Below are positions 7,725 through 16,200 of a stretch of 64,000 bases of DNA, one piece after another (positions within the stretch are counted from its first letter, which is position 1; each line of letters starts with the position of its first letter). The stretch is from Candidatus Freyrarchaeum guaymasense (GTDB lineage: Archaea > Asgardarchaeota > Jordarchaeia > Jordarchaeales > Freyrarchaeaceae), in the NCBI GenBank assembly GCA_030587405.1, contig JAUQZD010000050.1, positions 1 through 64,000 of the forward strand, given 5' to 3'. The notes beneath the pieces are model-generated. The model worked only from the letters and a program-made list of their open reading frames with translations. It made no database searches and was not told the origin of the DNA. The position numbers were made by a program, and so were the translations under genes.

Positions 7725-8585
7725 GTGGAGGTGCTGTCGGGGGGTTACCAGCGTTTTCTGACACGGGGCTTTAAGCCTTTTGACCCGTTAGAGCTTGCCA
7801 GGGAAACAGAGAGGATAGTGACCCGGATGGGGGAGGAGGGAGTTGAGAGGAAGTATGTTAGCTTCTACTCCGCCCCTGTTTATAGGGGGATCGCCACGGG
7901 GTACGCTGTCGGGTGCTGCCTGCGTTGCATTTATTGCTGGAGTAACTGGTCTAGGGATTTCCCGGAGAAGTTTGGGGAGTTTTACTCTCCAAGGAAGGCT
8001 GCTATGAAGCTCGTTGAAGCTGCTAGGGAGGGGATCACTTCCCCGGGTTGGGAGAGGTTTAGGCATCTTAAGGTTAGGAAGCTTAGGGTTTCAGGGTGTG
8101 AGCCCACCCTCGGAAAGGAGCACCTCCTAGGCTTGCTGGGCGAGGTTGAGGGGGCTGGCTACCCGTTTTACTTGGAGACGAACGGGATCCTTTTAGGGGC
8201 TGACAGGGACTACGTGAGGAGGCTCGCCGAGTTCTCGGACTTCATATACGTCAGGGTTTCCTTCAAGGCAGCCACCCCTGAAGGGTTCACGTCGAGGACT
8301 GGGGCTGCGGGGAAGTATTACGAGCTTCCCTTTAAAGCTCTCAGGTACCTTCTGGACGAGGGCGTCTACGCTAGGGCTGCGGCCATGACGGATCCCAGGG
8401 TTATGCCTGAGGAGGAGAGGCGCATCCTGATCGCGATGCTGGACGAGATAGACCCTAAAGCCAATTACCCTGAAACCCTTGAAGAGGAGGTGGTGGACAT
8501 GTACGATACTACTGTTATGCGGCTGAGGGCTTTCGTTGACGCGGAGTTTGCGAGGAGGCTTGAGGAGGAGCTCAGCCGTGGCTGA
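7725..8585 (+). CDS. Radical SAM protein
   Basis: A 286-residue protein with the cluster motif in GCCLRCIYCWSNW (CX3CX2C), which holds a [4Fe-4S] centre that cleaves S-adenosylmethionine. KLRVSGCEPTLGKEHL corresponds to the GGEP strand and YPFYLETNGILLG to a later strand of the TIM-like barrel. There is no extra cysteine-rich C-terminal domain. The substrate is unknown. It overlaps the next radical-SAM gene by eight bases, so both are made from one message and may act in sequence or as partners. The start is GTG 7725, and the family-like sequence begins soon after. Confidence 0.75.
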   Translation: MEVLSGGYQRFLTRGFKPFDPLELARETERIVTRMGEEGVERKYVSFYSAPVYRGIATGYAVGCCLRCIYCWSNWSRDFPEKFGEFYSPRKAAMKLVEAAREGITSPGWERFRHLKVRKLRVSGCEPTLGKEHLLGLLGEVEGAGYPFYLETNGILLGADRDYVRRLAEFSDFIYVRVSFKAATPEGFTSRTGAAGKYYELPFKALRYLLDEGVYARAAAMTDPRVMPEEERRILIAMLDEIDPKANYPETLEEEVVDMYDTTVMRLRAFVDAEFARRLEEELSRG

Positions 8586-9591
8586 GCTCATGGTTCCCGA
8601 GCCGTTCTCGGGAGGATTACTTCTTTCGTACAAGTGTAACGTTAGCTGCAGGCATTGCATGTATGCTTGCTCCCCCAAGTGGAGGGGGGACTGGATCGGG
8701 GAGGAGGATGCTCGGAGGGTTCTTTCCCATCTTGCCGATAAAGCTAGGGGGCGGTACGCTCACCCCGGGGTGATCGGAATTAACTATGGCTTCCACTTTA
8801 CGGGCGGCGAGCCCTTCCTAAGGTTTGACCTTCTTTTCAGGCTTGTCGAGGTGGCGGGCGAGGTCAGGCTTCCCTCGACGTTCGTGGAGACGAACTGCTT
8901 TTGGTGTAGGAGCGACGACGTGGTTAGGGAGAGGCTGGAGGAGCTGAAGGAGGCGGGGCTGAGCGGGATCCTTGTGAGCGTTAACCCGTTCATAGTCGAG
9001 AAAGTTCCGTTTGAAAGGATAGAGAGAGCGGTCAGAGTTGGGTTGGAGGTGTTCGGCGGGAACGTGATAGTCTACCAGAAGGTCTTCTTTGACCTGTTCA
9101 GAAGGATGAGGTTGAAGGGAACCATGAGGTTTGAGGACTTCCTAAGGGTGGCGGGTTACAGTTTGAAGCGTGCTGAGCTCATTCCAGCTGGAAGGATGCC
9201 GTACAAGCTTGGCTACCTTTACAGGAGGCATCCTGCAAGGAGCTTCTTTGGGATGTCCTGTAAGGGGGAGCTCCTGAGAGAATGGCACATCCACGTGGAC
9301 AACTACTGCAACTACGTTCCAGGGTACTGCGCCGGGCTCTCTCTGGGCGACGCGCGGAGGCTCGACGAGGTCTGCAGGGGAATCAACCTGAAGGGGATGA
9401 AGGTGCTTAAGGCTTTGCTGACGGATTTAAGGAGGCTCTACGAGCTTGGAAGGGAGCATGGCTACAGGGAGGACGAGGAGGGATACGTTTCCAAGTGCCA
9501 CTTATGCGTGGACGTGAGAAGGCACTTAGTGGAGAAGGGAACGTTTAAAGAGCTCAGGCCAGTTGAATTCTACGATCACCTAGAGGACTAG
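8578..9591 (+). CDS. Radical SAM protein with extra cysteines
   Basis: The motif CNVSCRHCMYAC (CX3CX2C) and FTGGEPFLRFDLLF mark a radical SAM enzyme. TFVETNCFWC is the next barrel strand and adds two cysteines. Later cysteines in DNYCNYVPGYCAG and SKCHLCVDVRRH could bind an additional iron-sulfur cluster, as in SPASM-type enzymes, but the spacing is not canonical. I chose GTG 8578, which overlaps the stop of the preceding radical SAM gene; ATG 8590 is possible. A GGAGG lies a few bases upstream inside the previous gene. The substrate is unknown. Confidence 0.75.
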   Translation: MAELMVPEPFSGGLLLSYKCNVSCRHCMYACSPKWRGDWIGEEDARRVLSHLADKARGRYAHPGVIGINYGFHFTGGEPFLRFDLLFRLVEVAGEVRLPSTFVETNCFWCRSDDVVRERLEELKEAGLSGILVSVNPFIVEKVPFERIERAVRVGLEVFGGNVIVYQKVFFDLFRRMRLKGTMRFEDFLRVAGYSLKRAELIPAGRMPYKLGYLYRRHPARSFFGMSCKGELLREWHIHVDNYCNYVPGYCAGLSLGDARRLDEVCRGINLKGMKVLKALLTDLRRLYELGREHGYREDEEGYVSKCHLCVDVRRHLVEKGTFKELRPVEFYDHLED

Positions 9592-9749
9592 CGGCAAGCG
9601 CGAAAACGAGAAGGTTGGCTCGTACGGCAACAACCGTTCCCGCCAGCTTAAGGGGGCTGGTCATGTAGCGAGGGAGTAGCATGGGGCAGAAGCATACAAT
9701 GTTGTATCTGTAACATTTAAATGTTTTTGTTGCATTTTTGTGGAATGGC

Positions 9750-10358
9750 ATGAAGTTGTATAGGACTGGTAAAGCTGCAGAGATGCTCGGAGTGAATAAG
9801 GTTACGATAATTAGATGGATCAAGAAGGTAAGATTAGAGCTGTAAGAGTTGGTAGGGAGTACAGGGTTCCTGAGGTTGAAGTGAAGAGGTTGCTCAAGGG
9901 AAAGGGGGTTAACATAGCAGTTATTTATGCTAGAGTTTCGTCGTCAGACCAGAAGAACGACTTAGAAAGGCAAATTGAATACCTGAAAGGATACTGCTCG
10001 GCCAAGGGATACAACGTAATCGACATCTTAACGGATGTAGCCTCTGGATTAAATGAGAACCGCAGAGGTGTGAAAAAGCTGTTTGAGTATGTTGTAAACA
10101 GAAAGGTTGATGTTGTGGTGATCAGCTGCAAGGATAGGCTCACGAGATTTGGGTTCAGGTATTTAGAAGAGCTCTTTAAACTCACATGGAGTTAGAGTTG
10201 AGGTTGTTTTTGGCGAAGAACCCAAAGATTTACAACAGGAACTAATTGAAGACTTGATTGCCATCGTAACATCTTTCGCTGGTAGATTATACGGAATGAG
10301 GAGTCGCAGAAAGAGGAAGGTGGTGGAGAGTGTCAAGCAAGCAATTAGAGACCGTTAA
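9750..10358 (+). pseudogene. tnpA: IS607 serine recombinase TnpA, two frameshifts
   Basis: The N-terminal MerR-like helix-turn-helix reads MKLYRTGKAAEMLGVNKVTI then IRWIKK from ATG 9750. It runs out of frame near 9828, where one base appears missing. The resolvase domain continues in another frame: NIAVIYARVSSSDQKNDLER with the catalytic serine, then DVASGLNENRRGVKKLFEYV and VVISCKDRLTRFGFRYLEEL. Near 10187 one extra base shifts the frame again to GVRVEVVFGEEPKDLQQELI, and the gene ends IRDR at 10358. Both breaks would abolish a full-length product. The tail overlaps the TnpB start by 29 bases, as is usual in IS607. Confidence 0.8.
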
Positions 10359-11540
10359 ACTAACTGCAAGGTTCAAGCTCGATGAATGTATGGATGAAAG
10401 CCTGTTTGAAACTTACAGATCGATAGTTAATGAGTTGTTAGGCTACGCTCACTCTAAGGGGATCACGTCTTTCAAGAAGTTGAGATCTGAAAAATATTAC
10501 GAGTTAAGGCAGAGATATCCTAAGCTACCATCTCATTACATCTACACAGCTTGTCAGATGGCTTGCTCTATCTACAAATCCTTCAAAAAACTTAGGAGAA
10601 AAGGAAAGCTTGGGACCGATAAACCGTTGTTTAAAAAGCACGTAATAATGCTCGATGACCACTTGTTCAAACTCGACTTGGAGAAGAGGATAATCAAGAT
10701 CTCAACCCCAAACGGGAGAGTTGCCCTAAGGTTCTATCCAGCCAAATATCATGAGAAATTCAGAGAGTGGAGGGTTGGGCAGGCTTGGCTCGTCGAAACG
10801 CCTAAAGGCATTTTTGTTAATGTTGTTTTCTCAAGAGAGGTGGAGATAAGAGAGCCAAGAAATTTTGTTGGAGTAGATTTGAATGAGAATAATGTAACGT
10901 TAGCGTTTCCTGACGGGTTTGTCCAGATTATCACTCACGAGAGAGAAATTAGGACTGGCTACTTCGTGAAGAGAAGAAGGATTCAGAGGAAACTTAAGAT
11001 TGGTGGATGGAGAAAAGAACTTCTCGAAAAGTATGGCAAGAGAGAAAGAAACAGGCTAAACGACCTTTATCATAAACTGGCTAATAAAATTGTAAAGCTA
11101 GCAGAGAAGTATGGTGGCATCGCTTTAGAGGATTTGACCAATATCAGAGATTCAATTAAGCACTCGGCAGAGATAAATGGTCGCTTACACAGATGGAGCT
11201 TTAGAAAGCTCCAATCAATCATCGAGTATAAAGCAAAGCTGAAGGGCATCAAAGTTGTTTTTGTGAATCCTAACCATACTTCCTCCCTGTGTCCGATATG
11301 TGGGAGAAAATTAAGCCCGAATGGGCACAGGGTTTTAAAGTGTGAATGCAGCTTGGAAGCGGATAAAGATGTCATTGGAAGCTGGAACATTCGTTCGAAA
11401 GCCCTGAAGATGTGGGGAGCTTCCGTTCCCCCCGAAAGCCCTCCGATGAAACCCGAGGAGGGAAGGCTCTCCACTACAAATGTTACGAAAGTTATAAAAG
11501 TAGCGGAGAGTCGGAACGGAACAAAAAAGAAAAGGATGGT
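9750..11540 (+). mobile_element. IS607-family insertion sequence (ends approximate)
   Basis: The order MerR-type HTH/serine recombinase followed by an overlapping TnpB gene defines the IS607 family. These elements lack terminal inverted repeats, so the ends cannot be read from the sequence. The left end lies between 9592 and 9750. The right end is probably just past the conserved TnpB tail, near 11520-11550, a few bases from the stop of the convergent nucleotidase gene. The recombinase is frameshifted, so the element is probably no longer autonomous. The A-rich codon use of its genes differs from the G-rich neighbourhood, consistent with acquisition. Confidence 0.8.
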
Positions 11541-11628
11541 GTGTGAGGTGCTACGTCCTCCTAGATGTGATGGCCGCTGCAGCCGCTGCTCCGACCAGTA
11601 TTATGGCTGCTGCAACCCCCACCATTAG
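10330..11628 (+). CDS. tnpB: TnpB RNA-guided nuclease of an IS607 element
   Basis: TnpB proteins are RNA-guided DNA endonucleases related to Cas12. The RuvC-like catalytic acids are all visible: Asp in FVGVDLNENNVTLAF, Glu in GGIALEDLTNI and Asp in EADKDVIGSWNI. A zinc finger lies between the last two (CPICGRKL, then CEC). The N-terminal helix-rich half has FEKT/SHYIYTACQMACSIYKSF-type sequence typical of the family. After the conserved tail ending near ESRNGTKKK the frame runs on for about 30 residues and overlaps the end of the convergent nucleotidase gene by 78 bases. The native stop thus appears lost or lies outside the element. Its guide RNA would be expected to overlap the 3' end. Confidence 0.85.
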   Translation: MSSKQLETVKLTARFKLDECMDESLFETYRSIVNELLGYAHSKGITSFKKLRSEKYYELRQRYPKLPSHYIYTACQMACSIYKSFKKLRRKGKLGTDKPLFKKHVIMLDDHLFKLDLEKRIIKISTPNGRVALRFYPAKYHEKFREWRVGQAWLVETPKGIFVNVVFSREVEIREPRNFVGVDLNENNVTLAFPDGFVQIITHEREIRTGYFVKRRRIQRKLKIGGWRKELLEKYGKRERNRLNDLYHKLANKIVKLAEKYGGIALEDLTNIRDSIKHSAEINGRLHRWSFRKLQSIIEYKAKLKGIKVVFVNPNHTSSLCPICGRKLSPNGHRVLKCECSLEADKDVIGSWNIRSKALKMWGASVPPESPPMKPEEGRLSTTNVTKVIKVAESRNGTKKKRMVCEVLRPPRCDGRCSRCSDQYYGCCNPHH

Positions 11629-13572
11629 CGATGTTGATGCGGCGGGGGCCACGGCTGCTTGCCCGATGGCGTAGAGAGTTAGGAATGTTGCTAGGTCTTC
11701 AGGGTTAAGGGTGAACCACTGCCAAGCAGTTATCCTTCCTTGAGGCTTACTGTATTCGTCTGGCACCGTTCCCTTCAACGCGTCCTTGAGGTAGGCTGTG
11801 AGGGCGTGCCACTCCGGGACGAGCTTTGTGCCGTTAACGATCATTATGGACGCCAGGTACTCCTCCATTGGCTCCGTCTTGATCAGGGTTCCATTGGCGT
11901 ACTTCGGCTCTATTCTGAATATCGGGTATGCTTTGGACACCTCTGGGATCAGCGCCGCCGTCCAGACGTCAACGCACACAGAGTACAGTTTATCGTCTTC
12001 TATCGGAACTATTTCTCCGCTATCGGTGATCTGGTCTATGCGCATCACCTTCTGCGATGGGATGCCGGTCGGGTCGTACACGTAGCGGAGACCTGACACC
12101 TGCAGGAAGAACCCTCCAGCTAGTGCAAACTCTAGGGCTCTCTTAACCTCGTAGCCGTAAATGTAGAACTTGCAGAGGTATAAGCCCGTGTATGGCCCCT
12201 GGTAGGGTATCCCTCCTAGGGGTGCTACGCTTATCGCATCGTAAACCGTTATGTTTCCGCTTGCACTCGTCATCCCCTGCCTGAGAACCCCGCTTTCGAC
12301 CAGTGCAAAGTCCACGTGTTCGCCTGTAATGTTTTCGGCAGCCCACCGCATTGCGTCCGCAACAAGGTCTCCTATGGCGTGCTCCTCCTCCTCTGACCCT
12401 ATCTCCACGTGCCCGCTGGCTATCACTTGGTCGTACGAGGACCAGCCGTACTCTGCGAGTATGGCGTTTATCGCTGGAATGTATTTGTTAAGCTCTGATT
12501 TTATCGTGGCGTTTTCAGCTATGGAGTCGTTGATTGGTATTGCCTGGAAGGCTCTGACGTGTACTCCTTGGCCTGGGTGGCCGAGGGCGAAGCTTATTTC
12601 CAGCTTTCCGAGGTACTCGGAGTAGCATTTAACATCTACTATCGTCGTGTTTGTTCCATCATCTCTAACTACGTACTTTGGCTGCTCTAGTAGTTCATGG
12701 TCGTGTCCGCCTATTATTACGTCTATGCCGGAGACCTTCTTTGCCAGTTCTATGTCCTCCCTCCATCCACTGTGGGAGAGCAATATGATGAGGTCTACGC
12801 CTTGACTCTTAAGGTATTTAACTTCCTCCTCGGCGACGGTGACCGGGTCCAGTATTCTGAAGTTTTCTTGGAATATTATGCTTGAGTTTGCGTTGTAGCC
12901 TATCACGGAGAAGAAGCCCACCTTTACGGTCTTACCGTTCGTGGTGACGGTGAGCGTGAGGTTGTCCTTTATGAAGCGGGATAATCCGTAGGCGTCGTTA
13001 ACTATTTCAAGGTTGGAGCACAGGATCGGAGGCATAGTTATGCTCGAGTTCGTGTTGTTAAGGATGACCGCCAACCCGTGGTCCGTGTAGTCGAACTCGT
13101 GGTTGCCTAAGCATATGACGTCGTACCCCATTAGGCTCATCATGTGGAGTTCTGCCGAGACGTTCTTGGACGAGTTGACGCCCGTCCACTGGAACGGTGT
13201 CCCCATCAGGAAGTCGCCAGCGTCGACTAGCAGAACCCCTTCGCCGATGGACGACTTCTCACCTCTTATCTGGCTTACTAAGGTTGCTATACGTGCGATG
13301 CCCCCTATGGTCTGGTCGTTTCCAACCCCATCCTTATAGTCTGCGACTGGCCATGGCAGTAGGTGGGAGTGTATGTCGTTAGTGTGGAGGATCGTTAAGT
13401 TCACTATTGTGACTGCGCTCTCACGTGCGGCGTTCCTACTTTGTCCTTCAGGGAAGTGTACAGGTGATGGGCTTGCCAGGCTTGGAGAGCTTATGCTTAC
13501 CGCTAACGGAGTGACCATCCCAACGGCAAGTAGAACTGAGAGCAGGAGGAGGGCTATTTTACGCCTTTCCAT
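11551..13572 (-). CDS. Secreted 5'-nucleotidase / UshA-like metallophosphatase
   Basis: The family hydrolyses nucleotides or related phosphoesters outside the membrane. A signal peptide (RRKIALLLLSVLLAVGMVTP) begins the protein. The metallophosphatase domain has ILHTNDIHSHLLPW, LLVDAGDFLMGTPFQW, VICLGNHEFDY, IILLSHSG and IIGGHDHELL, giving a two-metal site. The C-terminal nucleotidase domain follows (AIGDLVADAMRWAAENITG, SVAPLGG). A hydrophobic segment at the end (VGVAAAIILVGAAAAAAITS) would anchor it in the membrane. I chose ATG 13572 with GGGGGGA just upstream; TTG 13596 is also in frame. A TTATATTTG box lies about 55 bases upstream on the minus strand. Confidence 0.88.
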   Translation of the reverse strand: MERRKIALLLLSVLLAVGMVTPLAVSISSPSLASPSPVHFPEGQSRNAARESAVTIVNLTILHTNDIHSHLLPWPVADYKDGVGNDQTIGGIARIATLVSQIRGEKSSIGEGVLLVDAGDFLMGTPFQWTGVNSSKNVSAELHMMSLMGYDVICLGNHEFDYTDHGLAVILNNTNSSITMPPILCSNLEIVNDAYGLSRFIKDNLTLTVTTNGKTVKVGFFSVIGYNANSSIIFQENFRILDPVTVAEEEVKYLKSQGVDLIILLSHSGWREDIELAKKVSGIDVIIGGHDHELLEQPKYVVRDDGTNTTIVDVKCYSEYLGKLEISFALGHPGQGVHVRAFQAIPINDSIAENATIKSELNKYIPAINAILAEYGWSSYDQVIASGHVEIGSEEEEHAIGDLVADAMRWAAENITGEHVDFALVESGVLRQGMTSASGNITVYDAISVAPLGGIPYQGPYTGLYLCKFYIYGYEVKRALEFALAGGFFLQVSGLRYVYDPTGIPSQKVMRIDQITDSGEIVPIEDDKLYSVCVDVWTAALIPEVSKAYPIFRIEPKYANGTLIKTEPMEEYLASIMIVNGTKLVPEWHALTAYLKDALKGTVPDEYSKPQGRITAWQWFTLNPEDLATFLTLYAIGQAAVAPAASTSLMVGVAAAIILVGAAAAAAITSRRT

Positions 13573-13863
13573 ATTCCCCCCTTCGTCCTTCACCAATCAC
13601 TCTAATCTAATGTAAACTTTACAAATATAAGTGATGTGATTGGCGGGTTCAACGTAGTGGAGGAAGAGCGTTATTGGAGCGTTGGCCCCTAAAACGTTTA
13701 GGGGAAGGATGGGGTGGAAAAAAAGGGTGATGAGGTACGTAGAGTTAAGTAGGTGATGGAGATGAGGTAGGGGGAAGGCGGCTTGAAGGCGGTAACAGGT
13801 AAGCGTTACCTTTGAGGGTTGCTTGGACGGTGGCACCTACTCTTGTTCCTGTTGCGGGTTTGG

Positions 13864-14928
13864 CTAGGTGTTTTCTTGTTTTGATAGGAGCTGGTCTTCT
13901 ATTGCTGCTGCTACCGCTGTGAGAGCTGATGCCGCCGCTAAGTCTGTTGATATGGTTACTCCCGGGCATAGGTCGACTACTAGGTTAGCGAACCTGAATA
14001 TACCGCTTGGTATGCCTTCACGTGACCCTATCAGGAGGTTAACCCTCTTCGCTTTCCCCGTGAAGAAGGATGCCAGTTTTTCGGCTATGGATGAAACCGG
14101 CTTTCCTTCTGGTTCGAAGACCACGATCGGCTCCTCTATTCTATCTCTTACCAGCTGGTAAAGGTCTTGCACGTAGACGGGGACCCTGCGTGGCTTATGG
14201 GCGTAGGTGCGCCGCTGGATTTCGAGACGTGACCTGATCCCTTCGAAGACGCCCTCAAGGAAGAGGTGGAGGCTTTTCGCGTCGACTGAGCCTATGAATG
14301 CTACAACCAGCTCTCCGACCTCGAAGGTCTGCACTTCTCTGCCCACCCTGACACCCATCTCCTTCGTGGCGTCTGGAGGCCCTAGGTATGGCATCTGAAC
14401 AATCGCCGCCTTCCTGAGATATGGGAGGACAGGGTGTTTTCCAGGGCCGCCTTTACGGTAAAGTTCCGACCCGTCCATGACCCCTACAAGGGCTAGGCTG
14501 CCGATTATTTCTACAAATAATACTTTGTCAGGGTTCTCCAAGTCCACCGGGACTTCCAGTTGGTTCTTTACGGCTGCCCCCACCTTCACGTTCACGTCTA
14601 TGCTTGTGAAGTCATGTGATCCTCTTCTGGTCGTTCTGACCGCGAAGCTGGCTGCCCCCGCCAGCTTTTCCCTAGCGATCCTGACCGCTGCATCCACTAT
14701 GGGTTCGATCGCTGCATCCACCACCTCTTCTGCAACCATCACCTTCTCCGCTTCCAGCACCTCACTTTTAATCCTAGAGGCTAGCGTATGGTCGCCTTTA
14801 ACTAGAACTATCCCGGAGTAACCGTTAGGTTTAGCTTCTGCTTCCACGCCTTCAGCCAGCTCAGAAATACGTGACGCTGCTATTCTCTCCATGCCTAGGG
14901 GGGTTTTGACCAGGATCAAGCAAACCAC
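13864..14928 (-). CDS. THUMP domain fused to a SPOUT-type RNA methylase (AF2226-like)
   Basis: The N-terminal half carries a THUMP-type RNA-binding region: ESEL-like helices, then FAVRTTRRGSHDFTSIDVNV, KVGAAVKNQLEVPVDLENPD and LFVEIIGSLALVGVM. The C-terminal half has the features of the AF2226-like SPOUT family (MPYLGPPDATKEMGVRVGRE, then VNLLIGSREGIPSGIFRFAN and VVDLCPGVTISTDLAAASAL), which forms the knotted cofactor site. It is expected to modify tRNA or rRNA using S-adenosylmethionine; the target base is not known. The start is GTG 14928. It is a single gene between the nucleotidase and a decayed HepT locus. Confidence 0.75.
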   Translation of the reverse strand: MVCLILVKTPLGMERIAASRISELAEGVEAEAKPNGYSGIVLVKGDHTLASRIKSEVLEAEKVMVAEEVVDAAIEPIVDAAVRIAREKLAGAASFAVRTTRRGSHDFTSIDVNVKVGAAVKNQLEVPVDLENPDKVLFVEIIGSLALVGVMDGSELYRKGGPGKHPVLPYLRKAAIVQMPYLGPPDATKEMGVRVGREVQTFEVGELVVAFIGSVDAKSLHLFLEGVFEGIRSRLEIQRRTYAHKPRRVPVYVQDLYQLVRDRIEEPIVVFEPEGKPVSSIAEKLASFFTGKAKRVNLLIGSREGIPSGIFRFANLVVDLCPGVTISTDLAAASALTAVAAAIEDQLLSKQENT

Positions 14929-15115
14929 CCTTGCTTCAAAAGGGATTCTTATTCTTCGTAGATTTAGGAAGCGCAGTTAGCACAGCCTCAAATTCTTTGG
15001 GAGAGAAGAATTTTTAATAGGTTGCGTGTGCTTCTATGGGATTACCGTGCACCGCCAGCTCCACCATGAAGTAAGCTGTGTTTGACGGCTGCTTACGTTG
15101 CTTTTAACATTGCTT

Positions 15116-15556
15116 CTAAGTTGCATGGCGGACTTGATTAGGTCCGGAAGAGTCTATTCCATGTTCATGCGCGTATTTTAGGAGTGTTAATGCTATGTCG
15201 AGTATGTCAAGGTACTTTCTTTGCTCAGGTATTGTTAGAAGTAGTTTTTCATCTACGTCTAGATATGCGTGGACTAAAACGTTTCTGAAGCCGATTACTT
15301 TTCGTGCTAGGGCTGCTTCACTTTGTGGCGGCACGTTGCGTTTTAGGAGGGATTCCGGTATTTCACTGTAGGTTCTGGGAGGCTTCTCTCCTATGATGGG
15401 AGGCGGGAGGAGCAGTCAATTAACGACTGGATGCTTGTCTGAAGCATTGTGCAGTATTGCATTAAGAAGGATGAAATCACTCGCTATTCCCCGTGGTTTT
15501 TTCTCGTGGAGTAGCTGATCTATGCTTTTAACACGAGTTCCAATGTGCTCTACCAT
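15116..15556 (-). pseudogene. Decayed HepT (DUF86) toxin gene
   Basis: The beginning reads MVEHIGTRVKSIDQLLHEKK then PRGIASDFILLNAILHNA. After a frameshift it continues LQTSIQSLIDCSSRLPS, and after further breaks it ends with an open 72-residue segment, AALARKVIGFRNVLVHAYLD followed by VDEKLLLTIPEQRKYLDILD. The RNVLVH segment is the RX4H motif of HEPN ribonucleases. Two or more frameshifts separate the parts. It follows an MNT relic in the usual antitoxin-toxin order on the minus strand. Confidence 0.7.
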
Positions 15557-16010
15557 GTCTTCCAGTTCACCCTCTACCCCACCGTTTTCTCAGCTGTCAA
15601 AATGCAGGTATTTTTCCTCCGAAGCTTTAACTTTCCCTGAAAACTTAAAGTCGAGGTGATTGAAACGGTCTTCGCGGAATCTCTTGTAAGCCTTTAAGTC
15701 GCCTGCCAGGAAAACGTCACCGTAAACAACTTTGAAGAGAGTTCTACTGGTAGGTCGTCCCGTAAAACTAGGAGGTCCACCCTGCCCTCTACTATGTTTT
15801 TAGCAGGCTTGCCAGACCCAGCACTATGTCACCTATTTCATCGTAGGTGACTTGGGTGCAGAACTTAACGGCTACGTCGACATCACTCACAGAGGTGGAG
15901 TTTCCGCGTGCAATGGAGTCGTAGACCACGGCAAACTCTACGTTTCCAAGCTTTCGAAGAAAAGCTTGAGAAGGTGGATAGTGTTGTCTCTGTCCATGAC
16001 ATTACGTTCT
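15557..16010 (-). pseudogene. Decayed MNT-type nucleotidyltransferase antitoxin gene
   Basis: On the minus strand the segment around 15850-15960 reads LRKLGNVEFAVVYDSIARGN then STSVSDVDVAVKF. This matches the GSxARG...SDxD active-site pattern of minimal nucleotidyltransferases, with the first glycine replaced by Asp. Downstream, toward 15560, stop codons and frame changes interrupt the rest. Such proteins AMPylate and neutralise their HepT partner. The upstream boundary is approximate. Confidence 0.65.
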
Positions 16011-16200
16011 CAACCATTCTTTAAGCTATTAATAACTTTTCCCATGAAGTATTTTAAAATGTGGCTGGGGAGGGTGTGTGTTTGACTTGTAGCTCGGGTG
16101 AAAATTGCTATCGTAAGTGGCTTTCGTGTTTCGCTATCTTTTTATCTCTTACTTGATATTAACATTTTGGAAATTTATTTCTAGATTTTTGAGGGTGCGA

